Source of the DNA: Capsulimonadaceae bacterium | GTDB taxonomy: Bacteria > Armatimonadota > Armatimonadia > Armatimonadales > Capsulimonadaceae | Assembly (NCBI GenBank): GCA_031292625.1 | Contig: JARLGU010000056.1 | Location: 28,744-92,743 of the forward strand | Direction: 5' to 3' | DNA: 64,000 nucleotides | In this document: one piece after another, positions 50,204 to 60,035 of the stretch | How the letters are laid out: every line of letters starts with the position of its first letter | Numbering within the stretch: the first letter of the stretch is position 1 | Position numbers and translations under genes: made by a program | Notes under the pieces: generated by a model | What the model saw: the letters and a program-made list of their open reading frames with translations, nothing else | Told to the model about the DNA's origin: nothing | Database searches by the model: none

Positions 50204-52696
50204 ATGACCAATCGAATCAGCCGCCGTCAGGTTCTGGCGGCGGGTATTGGCGCGGCTGCCAGCGTCGCACTGCCGAACCGGCTTTTCGCCGAACCCGCCA
50301 TTGAGCCAAAAGCGTCCCAGCCTGCCGCGGGGCCATTGACCCTCGCGCCCGTGACGTCCAGCGAGATCCATCCCGTCGTCCGTATCCCGATGGGCGCTTC
50401 GCACGATCCGGCGGGACACGAGATCGCCGTCGATAGCGTCAGCTTGCTTCGTGACGGCGTGCGCTGGCTGCCGACTTCGGGCGAATGCCACTTTTCGCGG
50501 CTGTCGGCCAACGATTGGCGAACCGAGTTGCTCAAGATGAAGGCGGGCGGCCTTGAGATCGTAGCGACTTACATCTTTTGGATCCATCATGAAGAGATCG
50601 AGGGCGCGTGGCGTTGGGAAGGGGACCGCGATCTCCGGCACTTTTTGCAAACGGCGGCAGAGGTAGGTCTGCACGCGATCGTTCGGATTGGTCCTTGGGC
50701 GCACGGCGAATGCCGCAACGGCGGCTTCCCGGACTGGCTCGTGAAGTCCGGCTGCAAGCTGCGAACAACGGACGACGCATTTCTGTCCAAAGTGAACGTC
50801 CTTTATCAACAGGTCGGAGAGCAATGCCGCGGACTTCTCTTCAAGGACGGCGGACCGATCATCGGAATTCAGGTCGATAACGAATACAGCGGGCCGCCCG
50901 AATACATGATGACGCTCAAGAAGATGGCGATCGACGCCGGGTTTGATGTGCCGCTCTACACGCGGACGGGCTGGACGCATACGAAGCCTGACTTGCCGTT
51001 TGGCGCTCTGGTTCCGCTGTCAGGCAACTATCCCGACGGCTTTTGGGATCGCACGACCCAGAGAACCACTGGCTACCGGAATGCCTATCTTTTCAGCCAC
51101 CACCGCGCGGAAACCGGGTTGGGCGCGGAGGTTTTCGGGGCGGCGACGAATACGCAGGCCGAGGCCGTGTACCCATTTCTTTGCTGCGAACTTGGCGGCG
51201 GGATGACGCCGGGCTATCATCGAAGGATCCTCGTTGAGCCGATGGACGTTGCTGCGATTGTTTTGGTGATGCTGGGCAACGGCAACAACCTCCAGGGCTT
51301 TTATATGTACCACGGCGGCGCCAACCCGGACGGCCAGCTTTCGACGCTCAACGAATCTCAGGCGTCCGGCTATCCGAACGAGTTGCCAGTCAAGTCGTAT
51401 GAGTTTCAATCGCCGCTCGGCGAGTTCGGCCAGATCCGTGGCCACTATCATTTTATCAGGCGCTTGTCGTTGCTCCAACAGCATTTTGGCGAGCAATTAG
51501 CGTCGATGACGACATCGTTGCCGGAAAAGCGGGCACATGGCATCACCGACCTGACGACCCTTCGATGGGCGCTTCGATCGAAAGGCGGTTGCGGCTTCCT
51601 GTTTGTCAATAATTATCAACGTTTCGACACACTAAGCGCTAAGCAGGATGTGCAGTTCGCGCTAGCGCTCGGAGGCGCGACGCTGACGATTCCCTCTAGC
51701 CCGGTGACGATCCCTTCGGGGACGGCGTTCGTCTGGCCCTGCAACATGGAGTTCGACGACGTCCATCTCTCGTACGCGACGGCTCAGCCGATCGCTCAGA
51801 TAACAACCGGCGATGCGCGATACGTCTTCTTCGCGCAGGTTGGGGGAATTCCGGCGGAGTTTGCGTTCCCCGGCGAGCACACGACTGTGCGTGCGACTGG
51901 GGCGCAGACGGTGCGTTCGGGCGATACATTGATCGTGCGGGGTCTCAAACCCGGTCGGGACGTGGCGATCGAAGCGAAGGGGCAATCGGGACGAACCGTG
52001 CGCTTCGTGCTGCTTTCGGACGACGACTCCCTACAGCTTTGGGAAGGCAAGATCGGCGGCCAAGACCGGATCGTCCTTGCCTCCGGCGGCATAGTTTTCG
52101 ATGGCAAGACCCTCCGGCATTCCGGGGCGCCGCGTCTCGAACACCGGGTTTCGGTATTCCCGTCCTTACCTGCCGTGCAGGTGAATGGCAAGCGCGTGAA
52201 GACGAAGCGCGACGGCGTGTTCGCGCAATTCGTCGTGAAGGACGCTGCTCCTTCTGACGCAAAGGTGGTTAGCGCCGTGGTTCACGCCGCCGGGCCCGCG
52301 CGCGTCGTGCCGATTGGCCCCGCACACGTGGCTCAGCAGCCCAGCGACGCCGATTTTGAAGCCGGCGCCGTCTGGAAACTGGCCGTCACGCTTGGGGATT
52401 CGTCGAGGAGCCATTTGCTGCGGATTCGCTATACGGGCGATGCGGCGCGGCTTTATAGCGGCGACTATCTGATCGATGACAACTTCTACAACGGTGCCGC
52501 ATTCGAGATAGGGCTCGACCGGTACGCGTCGCTTGTCGCCAAGGGCGGCTTGACGCTCAAGATCCTCCCTCTGCGCAAAGACGCCCCGATCTATCTTGAA
52601 GGCATGGAGAAAATCGACTTTGGTCCGGACGGCAGCATCGTCCGTCTCGAAGGCGTCGAGATCGCCGAAGAGGGCCATCACGCTATCGAACTCTGA
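50204..52696 (+). CDS. Beta-galactosidase, GH35 family, TAT signal
   Basis: SRRQVLAAGIGAAASVALP; IVATYIFWIHHE; RIGPWAHGECRNGGFPDWL; GIQVDNEYSG. Confidence 0.92.
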   Translation: MTNRISRRQVLAAGIGAAASVALPNRLFAEPAIEPKASQPAAGPLTLAPVTSSEIHPVVRIPMGASHDPAGHEIAVDSVSLLRDGVRWLPTSGECHFSRLSANDWRTELLKMKAGGLEIVATYIFWIHHEEIEGAWRWEGDRDLRHFLQTAAEVGLHAIVRIGPWAHGECRNGGFPDWLVKSGCKLRTTDDAFLSKVNVLYQQVGEQCRGLLFKDGGPIIGIQVDNEYSGPPEYMMTLKKMAIDAGFDVPLYTRTGWTHTKPDLPFGALVPLSGNYPDGFWDRTTQRTTGYRNAYLFSHHRAETGLGAEVFGAATNTQAEAVYPFLCCELGGGMTPGYHRRILVEPMDVAAIVLVMLGNGNNLQGFYMYHGGANPDGQLSTLNESQASGYPNELPVKSYEFQSPLGEFGQIRGHYHFIRRLSLLQQHFGEQLASMTTSLPEKRAHGITDLTTLRWALRSKGGCGFLFVNNYQRFDTLSAKQDVQFALALGGATLTIPSSPVTIPSGTAFVWPCNMEFDDVHLSYATAQPIAQITTGDARYVFFAQVGGIPAEFAFPGEHTTVRATGAQTVRSGDTLIVRGLKPGRDVAIEAKGQSGRTVRFVLLSDDDSLQLWEGKIGGQDRIVLASGGIVFDGKTLRHSGAPRLEHRVSVFPSLPAVQVNGKRVKTKRDGVFAQFVVKDAAPSDAKVVSAVVHAAGPARVVPIGPAHVAQQPSDADFEAGAVWKLAVTLGDSSRSHLLRIRYTGDAARLYSGDYLIDDNFYNGAAFEIGLDRYASLVAKGGLTLKILPLRKDAPIYLEGMEKIDFGPDGSIVRLEGVEIAEEGHHAIEL

Positions 52697-52752
52697 ACCC
52701 TGTTGGGAGCGTCGCGACGTGGGGAGTCGCCAGAGTGTGACATAATGATTCC

Positions 52753-54210
52753 ATGAGCATTTCGCATCTTGAGCCGATTCCGGTTTGGCGGCACTTTGAG
52801 GCGCTGGCGGCCTGTCCGCGTCTTTCAGGTCACGAAGGGCGGGCTCGGCAGTACGTGATGGATCAGGCGAGGACACACGGCGCGACATCGGCGGTCGACG
52901 GCTACGGGAATGTTGTCGTCACGATCCCGGGCTCTCTTGATGCGCCTGGCGTGGCAATCCAGTCCCATCTAGATATGGTGCGGGCGGCTCGTGAAGGCGT
53001 CCAACATAATTGGGCCTCGGATTCGATCAAGCCGCGCATCGACGGAAGCGTCGTGCGCGCGACTGGGACCAGCCTCGGGGCGGACAATGGAATTGGCGTC
53101 GCGATGGGGCTGGCTCTTGTGACCGCCGGCGCAAAGCGCACTTTGCCGATCGAGCTCATTTTTACGGTGGAAGAGGAAATCGGCCTGCGCGGCGCGAGCC
53201 ATCTCGATCCCTCGCTCATTCATTCAAAATACCTGATCAACCTCGACAGCGAAGAGGTCGAAAAGCTGACGATCGGATGCACGGGCGGCGCGACTCTTCG
53301 ACTGACGCTGCCGCTGACCGTAGCAGGCGTGGATGCAGGTTTCGCCGGTCTTCTGCTGGAAGCTAAAGGCGGCTTGGGCGGGCACAGCGGATTGGAAATT
53401 CACAAGCCGCGCGTCAATGCTCTCAAGGAGATTGCCGCGGCAATCGAACTTGTTCGCGCAAGCGATGTTCCGGCGCGCATCGTCTCATTCGCGGGAGGAA
53501 CGGCAGCGAACTCGATACCGGGAAGCGCGGACGCCACGGTCGTGGTTCCGATCGGCGACGTGGACAGAGCAAACCGCATCCTATCGGAGACCGGGCTGCG
53601 ATCCATCGTGCACTGGAGCGCCGACGATCCCGACTTCGAATTACTGGCATCAAGCATGCCCGTACAGGCGCGGGCGTTCGACGAAGAATCCACGGTTCGC
53701 TTGCTGTCGGTCATTTCCGGCTTGCCGCACGGCGTTCAACGGATGAGCGATGTCCACGCCGGCAAGCCCGAAACTTCGGTGAATCTCGCGATGATTGGGC
53801 CGGACAGCAAGGGAGTGTATTTCACGACGAGCGTTCGCTCATTCACTCCGGAAGGCTTGGACACGGCTCAGGCGGCGATCCGGGCGATTGCCGCGAACCA
53901 CGGCGGGGCGGCCGACCTGATCTCGACCTATCCCGGATGGCCCCCGCGTGACGACTCGCCGCTCATTCGTCATGCCGCTGAGGCCTTTCGGCAGGTCTAT
54001 GGCGTCGAGCCGGAGATTGAAGTCGTACACGCGGGGTTGGAATGCGGCGCTATCGTCGATCGGCTTCCAAATCTGGACGCAATATCGTTCGGTCCCGAAA
54101 TACGCGGCGCGCATACGCCAGACGAATCCGTGACGATCGCGAGTGTCCGCACGACCTGGCGGCTGCTGACCACGCTGCTCGATCGCCTGGATGCAGAGGC
54201 GGCGGGCTAA
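52753..54210 (+). CDS. pepD: M20 aminoacyl-histidine dipeptidase
   Basis: VAIQSHLDMVRA; GADNGIGVAMGLAL; TVEEEIGLRGASHLD. Confidence 0.92.
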   Translation: MSISHLEPIPVWRHFEALAACPRLSGHEGRARQYVMDQARTHGATSAVDGYGNVVVTIPGSLDAPGVAIQSHLDMVRAAREGVQHNWASDSIKPRIDGSVVRATGTSLGADNGIGVAMGLALVTAGAKRTLPIELIFTVEEEIGLRGASHLDPSLIHSKYLINLDSEEVEKLTIGCTGGATLRLTLPLTVAGVDAGFAGLLLEAKGGLGGHSGLEIHKPRVNALKEIAAAIELVRASDVPARIVSFAGGTAANSIPGSADATVVVPIGDVDRANRILSETGLRSIVHWSADDPDFELLASSMPVQARAFDEESTVRLLSVISGLPHGVQRMSDVHAGKPETSVNLAMIGPDSKGVYFTTSVRSFTPEGLDTAQAAIRAIAANHGGAADLISTYPGWPPRDDSPLIRHAAEAFRQVYGVEPEIEVVHAGLECGAIVDRLPNLDAISFGPEIRGAHTPDESVTIASVRTTWRLLTTLLDRLDAEAAG

Positions 54211-54279
54211 GGACAATCGCCGCTCTCGCGCTTCAAGGGCCGAAGCTCGTTGCGTCTCAGCCCTCCCGCAACTCCCCGC

Positions 54280-55362
54280 TCAATATCGACCGTAGCGCTT
54301 CACCAACTCCATCACCTTCTGGTACGTCGCCCAGCTTACCATCGGCGGGACCGAGTGATCGGAATGATAGATATATCCCTTTGTCGCCATGCCCGCCGCG
54401 AATTTCGTCCGGATCTCTTCCTCTATTTTGTCGATATCATTGGTCCCCATGACCATCACGTTGATATTGCCGAAGAGCGAGATCTTATCGCCGTGCGTCG
54501 GGCCGATCTTGCGGATGTCCATGTTCGCCTTGGCTTCCAACGGTTGGATGGCGTCGAAGCCGGCCTCGATGTAGAGGTCGAGCACGCCGTTAATATCGCC
54601 GTCCGTATGGTAAATAAACTTCATGCCGTGGGCGTGCGTCCAGTCCACGAGCCGTTTGTGATCGGGCCAGATCAGCTCTCTATACATCTTGGGCGAGCAC
54701 ATCGTCGCGTGATTGTACGCCATGTCGCCGTAGATCCAAACGCCGTCAGGTTTGATCCCGGTCGCCATGATCGCCTCAAAATCGCGGATAACAAGATCCG
54801 TGTGGGTGCGTGAGATGTCCATAATCCACTCGGGCTCCGATGCCATCGCGATCAGCGATACCTCATCGCCAAGCAGCTTGCGGGTGAGTTCGAACGATTC
54901 GACGCCCACCAGGCACGTCCAGCGCCCCTGTTCGCGCCCCGCATTATACGCCTGCACCGCGCCGTGGACGTCCACCTGGATTTTGGTCGAAAGCGCGGCG
55001 GGCTTGAACGTCTTTTCCCACGCCTCAACCGAGTCGCATTCGAACCCGACGTGTTCAGGCGTGCCCGACCGGCCTTTCCAGAAGCGCGCCGTTGCCCCGA
55101 ATGCGTCGCGAACGATCTGCGTTTCGTCATCCTCGCTGACTACGCGGCTTGTGCCTGGAAACGGCGCGGGCCAGCTCCAGCAGAGACCGCTAATGTCGCC
55201 TTCCAGCAAATCAAGCACGGCATCCGCGCCGCCCACAAGGCCTTCGCCCTGCCAGCGCGTAATAGTCTCGCCCCAGAACGATTCGTGCCGCGGCGTCCGG
55301 TCGTGATCTTTGTGCTCCATTGCGCGATTGACCCGCTCGCGTCCGGTTAGGCATGTCGACAT
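54280..55362 (-). CDS. Uroporphyrinogen decarboxylase (URO-D)-like family protein
   Basis: HGMKFIYHTDGDINGVLDLYIEAGFDAIQPLEAKANMDI; start at MSTCLTGRERV. Confidence 0.82.
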   Translation of the reverse strand: MSTCLTGRERVNRAMEHKDHDRTPRHESFWGETITRWQGEGLVGGADAVLDLLEGDISGLCWSWPAPFPGTSRVVSEDDETQIVRDAFGATARFWKGRSGTPEHVGFECDSVEAWEKTFKPAALSTKIQVDVHGAVQAYNAGREQGRWTCLVGVESFELTRKLLGDEVSLIAMASEPEWIMDISRTHTDLVIRDFEAIMATGIKPDGVWIYGDMAYNHATMCSPKMYRELIWPDHKRLVDWTHAHGMKFIYHTDGDINGVLDLYIEAGFDAIQPLEAKANMDIRKIGPTHGDKISLFGNINVMVMGTNDIDKIEEEIRTKFAAGMATKGYIYHSDHSVPPMVSWATYQKVMELVKRYGRY

Positions 55363-55561
55363 GTGGAAACTCCTCGCGTCTACAACGCTGAAATGAGAAC
55401 TTGGCGCGCCCGATGGCAAGCAGGCACGATTGCATCAATTATAGACCTGGTGCGCACGCGTTGCAATGGCTGAATTTGGCAAGGAGGCGGTGCGATAGAT
55501 CAATTGGAGATATGCATGATGGCAGATCGGCTCGTTCGAGCATTAATGTGTGAACTGATCT

Positions 55562-55594
55562 CTTGCCTGCTAACTTGCAACGGTTGCAGGCAAG
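55562..55594. other. Perfect 9-bp stem hairpin CTTGCCTGC...GCAGGCAAG
   Basis: Read directly; lies immediately left of repeat copy C. Confidence 0.6.
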
Positions 55595-55609
55595 AAGTCA
55601 AGAACTTTC

Positions 55610-55792
55610 TCTCCGTGGCCGCAGGACTATTTTGCCCGCGCCCCGTTCACGGCGTCGATCGGCAAGGCCGCGTCGACACGCATACGGCCTTTTGCCGCCA
55701 GCGTCCGATCCCAGCGCACATCGTAAAGCGGTGAAATCGCTGTGACGGCCCTTTTTCAAAAACGGCCCCGGCGGCCGGGGAGCCGTCCTAAA
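55610..55792 (+). repeat. Dispersed TIR repeat, copy C (left terminus degenerate)
   Basis: Core CGTTCACGGCGTCGATCGGCAAGGCCGCGTCGACACG...right end GGCCCCGGCGGCCGGGGAGCCGTCCTAAA. Confidence 0.8.
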
Positions 55793-55834
55793 GGGCAGGT
55801 GAGAAAGCGAGTCATTAATCGGCGTTGCGAGAAA

Positions 55835-56017
55835 GATTCAGGACGGCTCGTGCCGCCGGGGCATTTTTTTGTACGCGCCTCGTTCACGGCGTCGATCGGC
55901 AAGGCCGCGTCAACCGCGTACGGCGTTTGTAGCTAACTTCCGATAGCAACACGTACCGCGAATTCACGGAAGCGCTGCGCCGAAAGCGGCCACGGCGGCC
56001 GGGAAGCCGTCTTACAA
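55835..56017 (+). repeat. Dispersed TIR repeat, copy D (tandem with C)
   Basis: GATTCAGGACGGCTCGTGCCGCCGGGGCATTTTTTT...GGCCACGGCGGCCGGGAAGCCGTCTTACAA. Confidence 0.82.
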
Positions 56018-56025
56018 GGCCTTTC

Positions 56026-56505
56026 TTAGTCACCCGGTCCATACGTTGCAACACGCTTGCCGGTATCGACATCGGCGGCGGACCATGGTCCCGGCAGCGT
56101 TATGACAATCAGCCCGGCGGTCGGGAGCGCGGAGTCGCTGGGGCCGGCGAGGTCGTCGGCAAGCTCTTCCATGCCGGGGTTGTGGCCGACCATCAGGACG
56201 ACATCGTCGTGCTTGGGAAGCTCGCGGACGATATCGAGCAGGGTTCGCGACGATGCCGCGTAGATTTCCGGGCGAAACGAGATCGTGCTCTTGTAGCCGG
56301 CGGCTTCCGCGACGAGCCGCGCCGTTTGGGAGGCGCGTGCGGCGTCCGACGCGACGATGAGGTCGAGATCGCCGATCTTGTGGGCGATCAGGCGGCCCAT
56401 GTGCCGCGAATCCTTGACGCCGCGATCCGCCAGCGCGCGCGCCCTGTCGGAATCCTCATTGTAGCGCTCGGCCTTGCCATGCCGGAGCAAAAGCAGCGTT
56501 TTCAT
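56026..56505 (-). CDS. sixA: Phosphohistidine phosphatase, SixA-like
   Basis: MKTLLLLRHGKAERYNEDSDRARALADRG; VMLVGHNPGMEELADDL. Confidence 0.92.
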   Translation of the reverse strand: MKTLLLLRHGKAERYNEDSDRARALADRGVKDSRHMGRLIAHKIGDLDLIVASDAARASQTARLVAEAAGYKSTISFRPEIYAASSRTLLDIVRELPKHDDVVLMVGHNPGMEELADDLAGPSDSALPTAGLIVITLPGPWSAADVDTGKRVATYGPGD

Positions 56506-56555
56506 AACCCTTTTATACCCCGATGCTCCAACTGCTCGCACCTGCGGTGTTTGTC

Positions 56556-56663
56556 GTCAAAAGTATACTCTTGTAAAATTTATTTGCGTTTTATTGACAT
56601 ATATCCCTTGACACGTAACGGATTAAGTCTTATACTCTGTCAAGAGTATACTTTTGACAGAGT
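56556..56663 (+). promoter_or_regulatory. Nested operator/promoter region upstream of GntR regulator
   Basis: 18-bp perfect inverted repeats GTCAAAAGTATACTCTTG (56556) and CAAGAGTATACTTTTGAC (56641) flanking TTGACA-17-TATACT (56608/56631); ACTCTGTCAA/TTGACAGAGT around the second site. Confidence 0.8.
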
Positions 56664-56675
56664 GTTAACTCCGAG

Positions 56676-57851
56676 ATGCGCCTCGGAACCCTTATGGATC
56701 TTACTCCTTCGCCGCCGGAACTCACGAATAATGGCCGATCGCTTCGCACGCCAGCCGCCGGCAAGGTTTCCCTTGCTCGCCAGATCGCGCTAGACCTTGC
56801 GCGGCAGATTGAAGACGGCGCCCTTGCGCCAGGGCAAAAGTTGCCGTGGCGCGAGGAGCTTTGCAAGCATTACAACGTCAGCGTCATTACGATTCGCGCC
56901 GCTTTAGCGGATCTCACGTCCAAGGGGCTTATCGAGAGCCGAAAGCGCGGGGGGATTTTCGTCAGCGCCTCCGCTAAGATGTCTCCCGAGTTCGCATCGG
57001 ATACATTTGCGATGGTCGCCAAGTTCGCGAGCAGCAATTTCTGCGCCCACATTCTCGCCGGGGCGACCGCAGCCGCCCATCGTGCGGGCTTTCGGGTCAC
57101 CGTCGCCGCGACTATCGACGATCCCGAACTCGAGGCGAGCTACATCCAGGAGCTTGCGGACCGGGTTGCGGGAGTGCTGGTCGTTCCCGTCAACCATTCG
57201 GAGAGCGATCTGAGCGCGTTCAAGCGGCTTGTCGAGCGTAAGCGAAACCTGGTGTTCGTCGACCATTATGTCGAAGGTGTCGACGCGCCGCGCGTGACGT
57301 CGGACAATATTCGCGGCGGCTATCTGGCGACGTGCGCTCTGCTGGAGACGGGGTGCGGACGCATATATGCGCTTAGCTCCGGCAAGAACACGACGTCGTC
57401 GCGCGAGAGAATGCAGGGTTACAACCAGGCGATGCAGGAGCATGGGCGCCTGTTCGACCCGTCGCTGATCCGGCGTTCGCCACTGGACCCGTTCGAGGCC
57501 GGTCGTCAGATGTGCCGCGAAATCCTCGATCAGCAGCGCGAGCCTGCGCGGTTCGGCATTTTTGCGATCACCGAAGTGATCGCTGCGGGCTGTTATTCGG
57601 CGATCAAGGAGGCCGGTCTGCGGATCCCCGAAGATGTCGCCGTGGCCGGTTACGACGATTTCCACGGCGCTGTCATGGACCCGCCGCTCACAACGGTGCG
57701 TCAGAACCTTTACCGGCTTGGCGAGCTTGGCGTCGAGACGCTGCTCAAAGTTTCACGAGGCGAAACGGCATCGTCTCAACTCGTTCCCGTCGAGCTTGTT
57801 GTCCGCAGGAGCACGTCGGGAGAAGAATCCCTGCATGGCGGCACGGCGTGA
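56676..57851 (+). CDS. GntR-type wHTH plus LacI-type sensor transcriptional regulator
   Basis: IALDLARQIEDGALAPGQKLPWREELCKHYNVSVITIRAALADL; VAVAGYDDFHGAVMDPPLTTVRQ. Confidence 0.9.
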   Translation: MRLGTLMDLTPSPPELTNNGRSLRTPAAGKVSLARQIALDLARQIEDGALAPGQKLPWREELCKHYNVSVITIRAALADLTSKGLIESRKRGGIFVSASAKMSPEFASDTFAMVAKFASSNFCAHILAGATAAAHRAGFRVTVAATIDDPELEASYIQELADRVAGVLVVPVNHSESDLSAFKRLVERKRNLVFVDHYVEGVDAPRVTSDNIRGGYLATCALLETGCGRIYALSSGKNTTSSRERMQGYNQAMQEHGRLFDPSLIRRSPLDPFEAGRQMCREILDQQREPARFGIFAITEVIAAGCYSAIKEAGLRIPEDVAVAGYDDFHGAVMDPPLTTVRQNLYRLGELGVETLLKVSRGETASSQLVPVELVVRRSTSGEESLHGGTA

Positions 57852-57876
57852 CCGGGCCGCCGATCGAAGGAGAACC

Positions 57877-59997
57877 ATGAAAACCATCCATCTAATTTCC
57901 AATGCGCACCTCGATCCTGTCTGGCTCTGGCCCTGGCAGGCCGGCCTCGATGAGGCGCTCGCGACTTGTCGAAGCGCCTGCGACCGTCTCGACAATCACC
58001 CCGATTACAGGTTCACGCGCAATGAGGCGTGGGTCTACGATATGGTCGAGCGCGTCGATCCGGCTCTGTTCGCGCGCATCAGGAAGCATATCGAGTCCGG
58101 CAGATGGGAGATTACCGGCGGCTGGTGGATACAGCCCGACTGCAACGCGCCGTCAGGCTGGGCGTGGGAGCGGCAGATCGAGGTTGGCCAGCGCTACTTC
58201 AAGTCTCGCTTCGGCATCGTGCCCAAGGTCGGATACAACGTCGACTCGTTCGGCCACGCCGCGACTTTGCCCAAGCTGCTGCGTGACCACGGCCAGGAAT
58301 ACTACGTTATGATGCGCCCGCAGGAGAATGAGAAGGCGCTTCCCGCGCGCATCTTCCGGTGGCGCGGTTACGAGGACGGCCCGGAAGTCATCGCCTTCCG
58401 CATCCCGCGCGTCGGCTACTGTTCTCGCGGGCTTAGCGTCGATTATCTCAAGGCCTCACTTGAGTGGCTGCCGGATGGGGTCGAACATTCGATGGCCTTC
58501 ATCGGTCTCGGGGATCATGGAGGCGGCGCGACCGAGGAGCAGATCGCCTTCCTGCGCGAGAACTGGGACGCCGTCCCAGGCGCTCGCCTGGAGTTTTCGT
58601 CGACGCAACGGTTCTTCGATGCGATCGCGGGCGACACCGGCAAATTGCCGCTTGTGGTCGGCGAACTGCAGATGCACGCGGTCGGCTGCTATACGGTGCA
58701 TCGCGGCATCAAGACCCAGCTTCGCCGCGCCGAGCATCTCGTTCATCAAGCCGAGCTCTCCGGCAGCGCGTCGGCCCCGCTTGTCGAGCCGGCGCTGCTC
58801 GAAAAGTCGTGGCGGCATATTGCGTTTGCGCAGTTTCACGATACCCTCGGCGGCACCTGCCTGCCGTCGGCCTACGCCGCCATCTTCGACCAGCTTGGCT
58901 TTGCGCGCAGCGTTGCGGATGAGGCGCTGCAGATCGAATTGCGCCGTCGCATGACGGGCCTTCCGGACAGCAAGCACCAGCGCATCGTCGCCTGGAACGC
59001 GTCCGATAAACCGTACAAGGGTTTCGTTGAGTTCGAGCCGTGGCTCGAATGGGGCGGCGTTGAAAAGCACTGGCGCTTGCTCGATAGCACGGGAAGCGCC
59101 GTGCCATATCAAGAGATGCTTCCCGAAGCTGTCTCGAATGGTCTGCACCGCCTTGTGTTCCAGGCCGATCTCAAGGCGGGGGAGATGAGAGCCTGGGTGC
59201 TCGACCGGACGCCGGATCAGCCCGCCGCGAAACCTGTTGGCTCGGCGGCGGCCGCTGACGGGACCCTTTCCAACGACAGCGGCGTTGCAATCGACTCGAC
59301 GACGCTGCGTTATGGCAGTCTGAAGCTGCCGAAGCCGCGTCTGGATCTGATCGTCGACAAGAGCGATACTTGGTCGCATGGCATCGACCGGTATGCCGAG
59401 GAAAGCGTCGCGGCGGCACAGTGGACCGATGCGAAGGTCGTGGATGCCGGTCCGTTGATGGCGTCGATCGTCCAGGACGGCCGTATCGGCGACAGCCGCC
59501 TACGCGCCGAGTGGCGCGTCTACGCGGGACCCCCCGTCGCGGAGCTTCGTTTGCGCGTGAATTGGGCGGAGACATTCAAGGTTCTCAAGCTCACCCTTCC
59601 TTATCCAAGCGGGGCGGCGCGTGAGGATGGCATCACCGGAGGATCGTTGCGGCGGGAGAACGATGGCAAAGAGGCGCCAGTGCGCGACTGGACGCTCTTC
59701 GGAGAAGGGGATGGCCGCGTAGGCATTGCCCTGCCGGACGTTTTCGCCCTCGATGCAACCGCCGAGCGCGTTCGTCTTACCCTTCTGCGAAGCTCCTTGC
59801 TTGCATGGCACGATCCGCATCCAGGCAACGCCTCGCGCGGCGTCGTCGCGGACCAGGGCGAGCACGAGTTTCGCTTCCGGTTCCTGTTCGGGCCGCTCGC
59901 AAACGCCGTCGAACTCGACAACCAGGCAATCGCCATGCAGCGGCCGCTGCTTTTGGCCGACATCACCAAAGGCATGCCGTCGGGCGTCGCAAAATAG
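57877..59997 (+). CDS. Alpha-mannosidase, GH38 family
   Basis: HLISNAHLDPVWLWPWQAGLDEAL; GYNVDSFGHAATLPKLL; HDTLGGTCLPSAY. Confidence 0.94.
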   Translation: MKTIHLISNAHLDPVWLWPWQAGLDEALATCRSACDRLDNHPDYRFTRNEAWVYDMVERVDPALFARIRKHIESGRWEITGGWWIQPDCNAPSGWAWERQIEVGQRYFKSRFGIVPKVGYNVDSFGHAATLPKLLRDHGQEYYVMMRPQENEKALPARIFRWRGYEDGPEVIAFRIPRVGYCSRGLSVDYLKASLEWLPDGVEHSMAFIGLGDHGGGATEEQIAFLRENWDAVPGARLEFSSTQRFFDAIAGDTGKLPLVVGELQMHAVGCYTVHRGIKTQLRRAEHLVHQAELSGSASAPLVEPALLEKSWRHIAFAQFHDTLGGTCLPSAYAAIFDQLGFARSVADEALQIELRRRMTGLPDSKHQRIVAWNASDKPYKGFVEFEPWLEWGGVEKHWRLLDSTGSAVPYQEMLPEAVSNGLHRLVFQADLKAGEMRAWVLDRTPDQPAAKPVGSAAAADGTLSNDSGVAIDSTTLRYGSLKLPKPRLDLIVDKSDTWSHGIDRYAEESVAAAQWTDAKVVDAGPLMASIVQDGRIGDSRLRAEWRVYAGPPVAELRLRVNWAETFKVLKLTLPYPSGAAREDGITGGSLRRENDGKEAPVRDWTLFGEGDGRVGIALPDVFALDATAERVRLTLLRSSLLAWHDPHPGNASRGVVADQGEHEFRFRFLFGPLANAVELDNQAIAMQRPLLLADITKGMPSGVAK

Positions 59998-60035
59998 CGA
60001 CGGCGCAATCCGAGGCCGCACGATTGGCTCCGAGC

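Noticed and set aside
55742-55936. 64-aa ORF spanning repeat copies C and D
   Set aside because: Composed of repeat sequence; not a supported gene.
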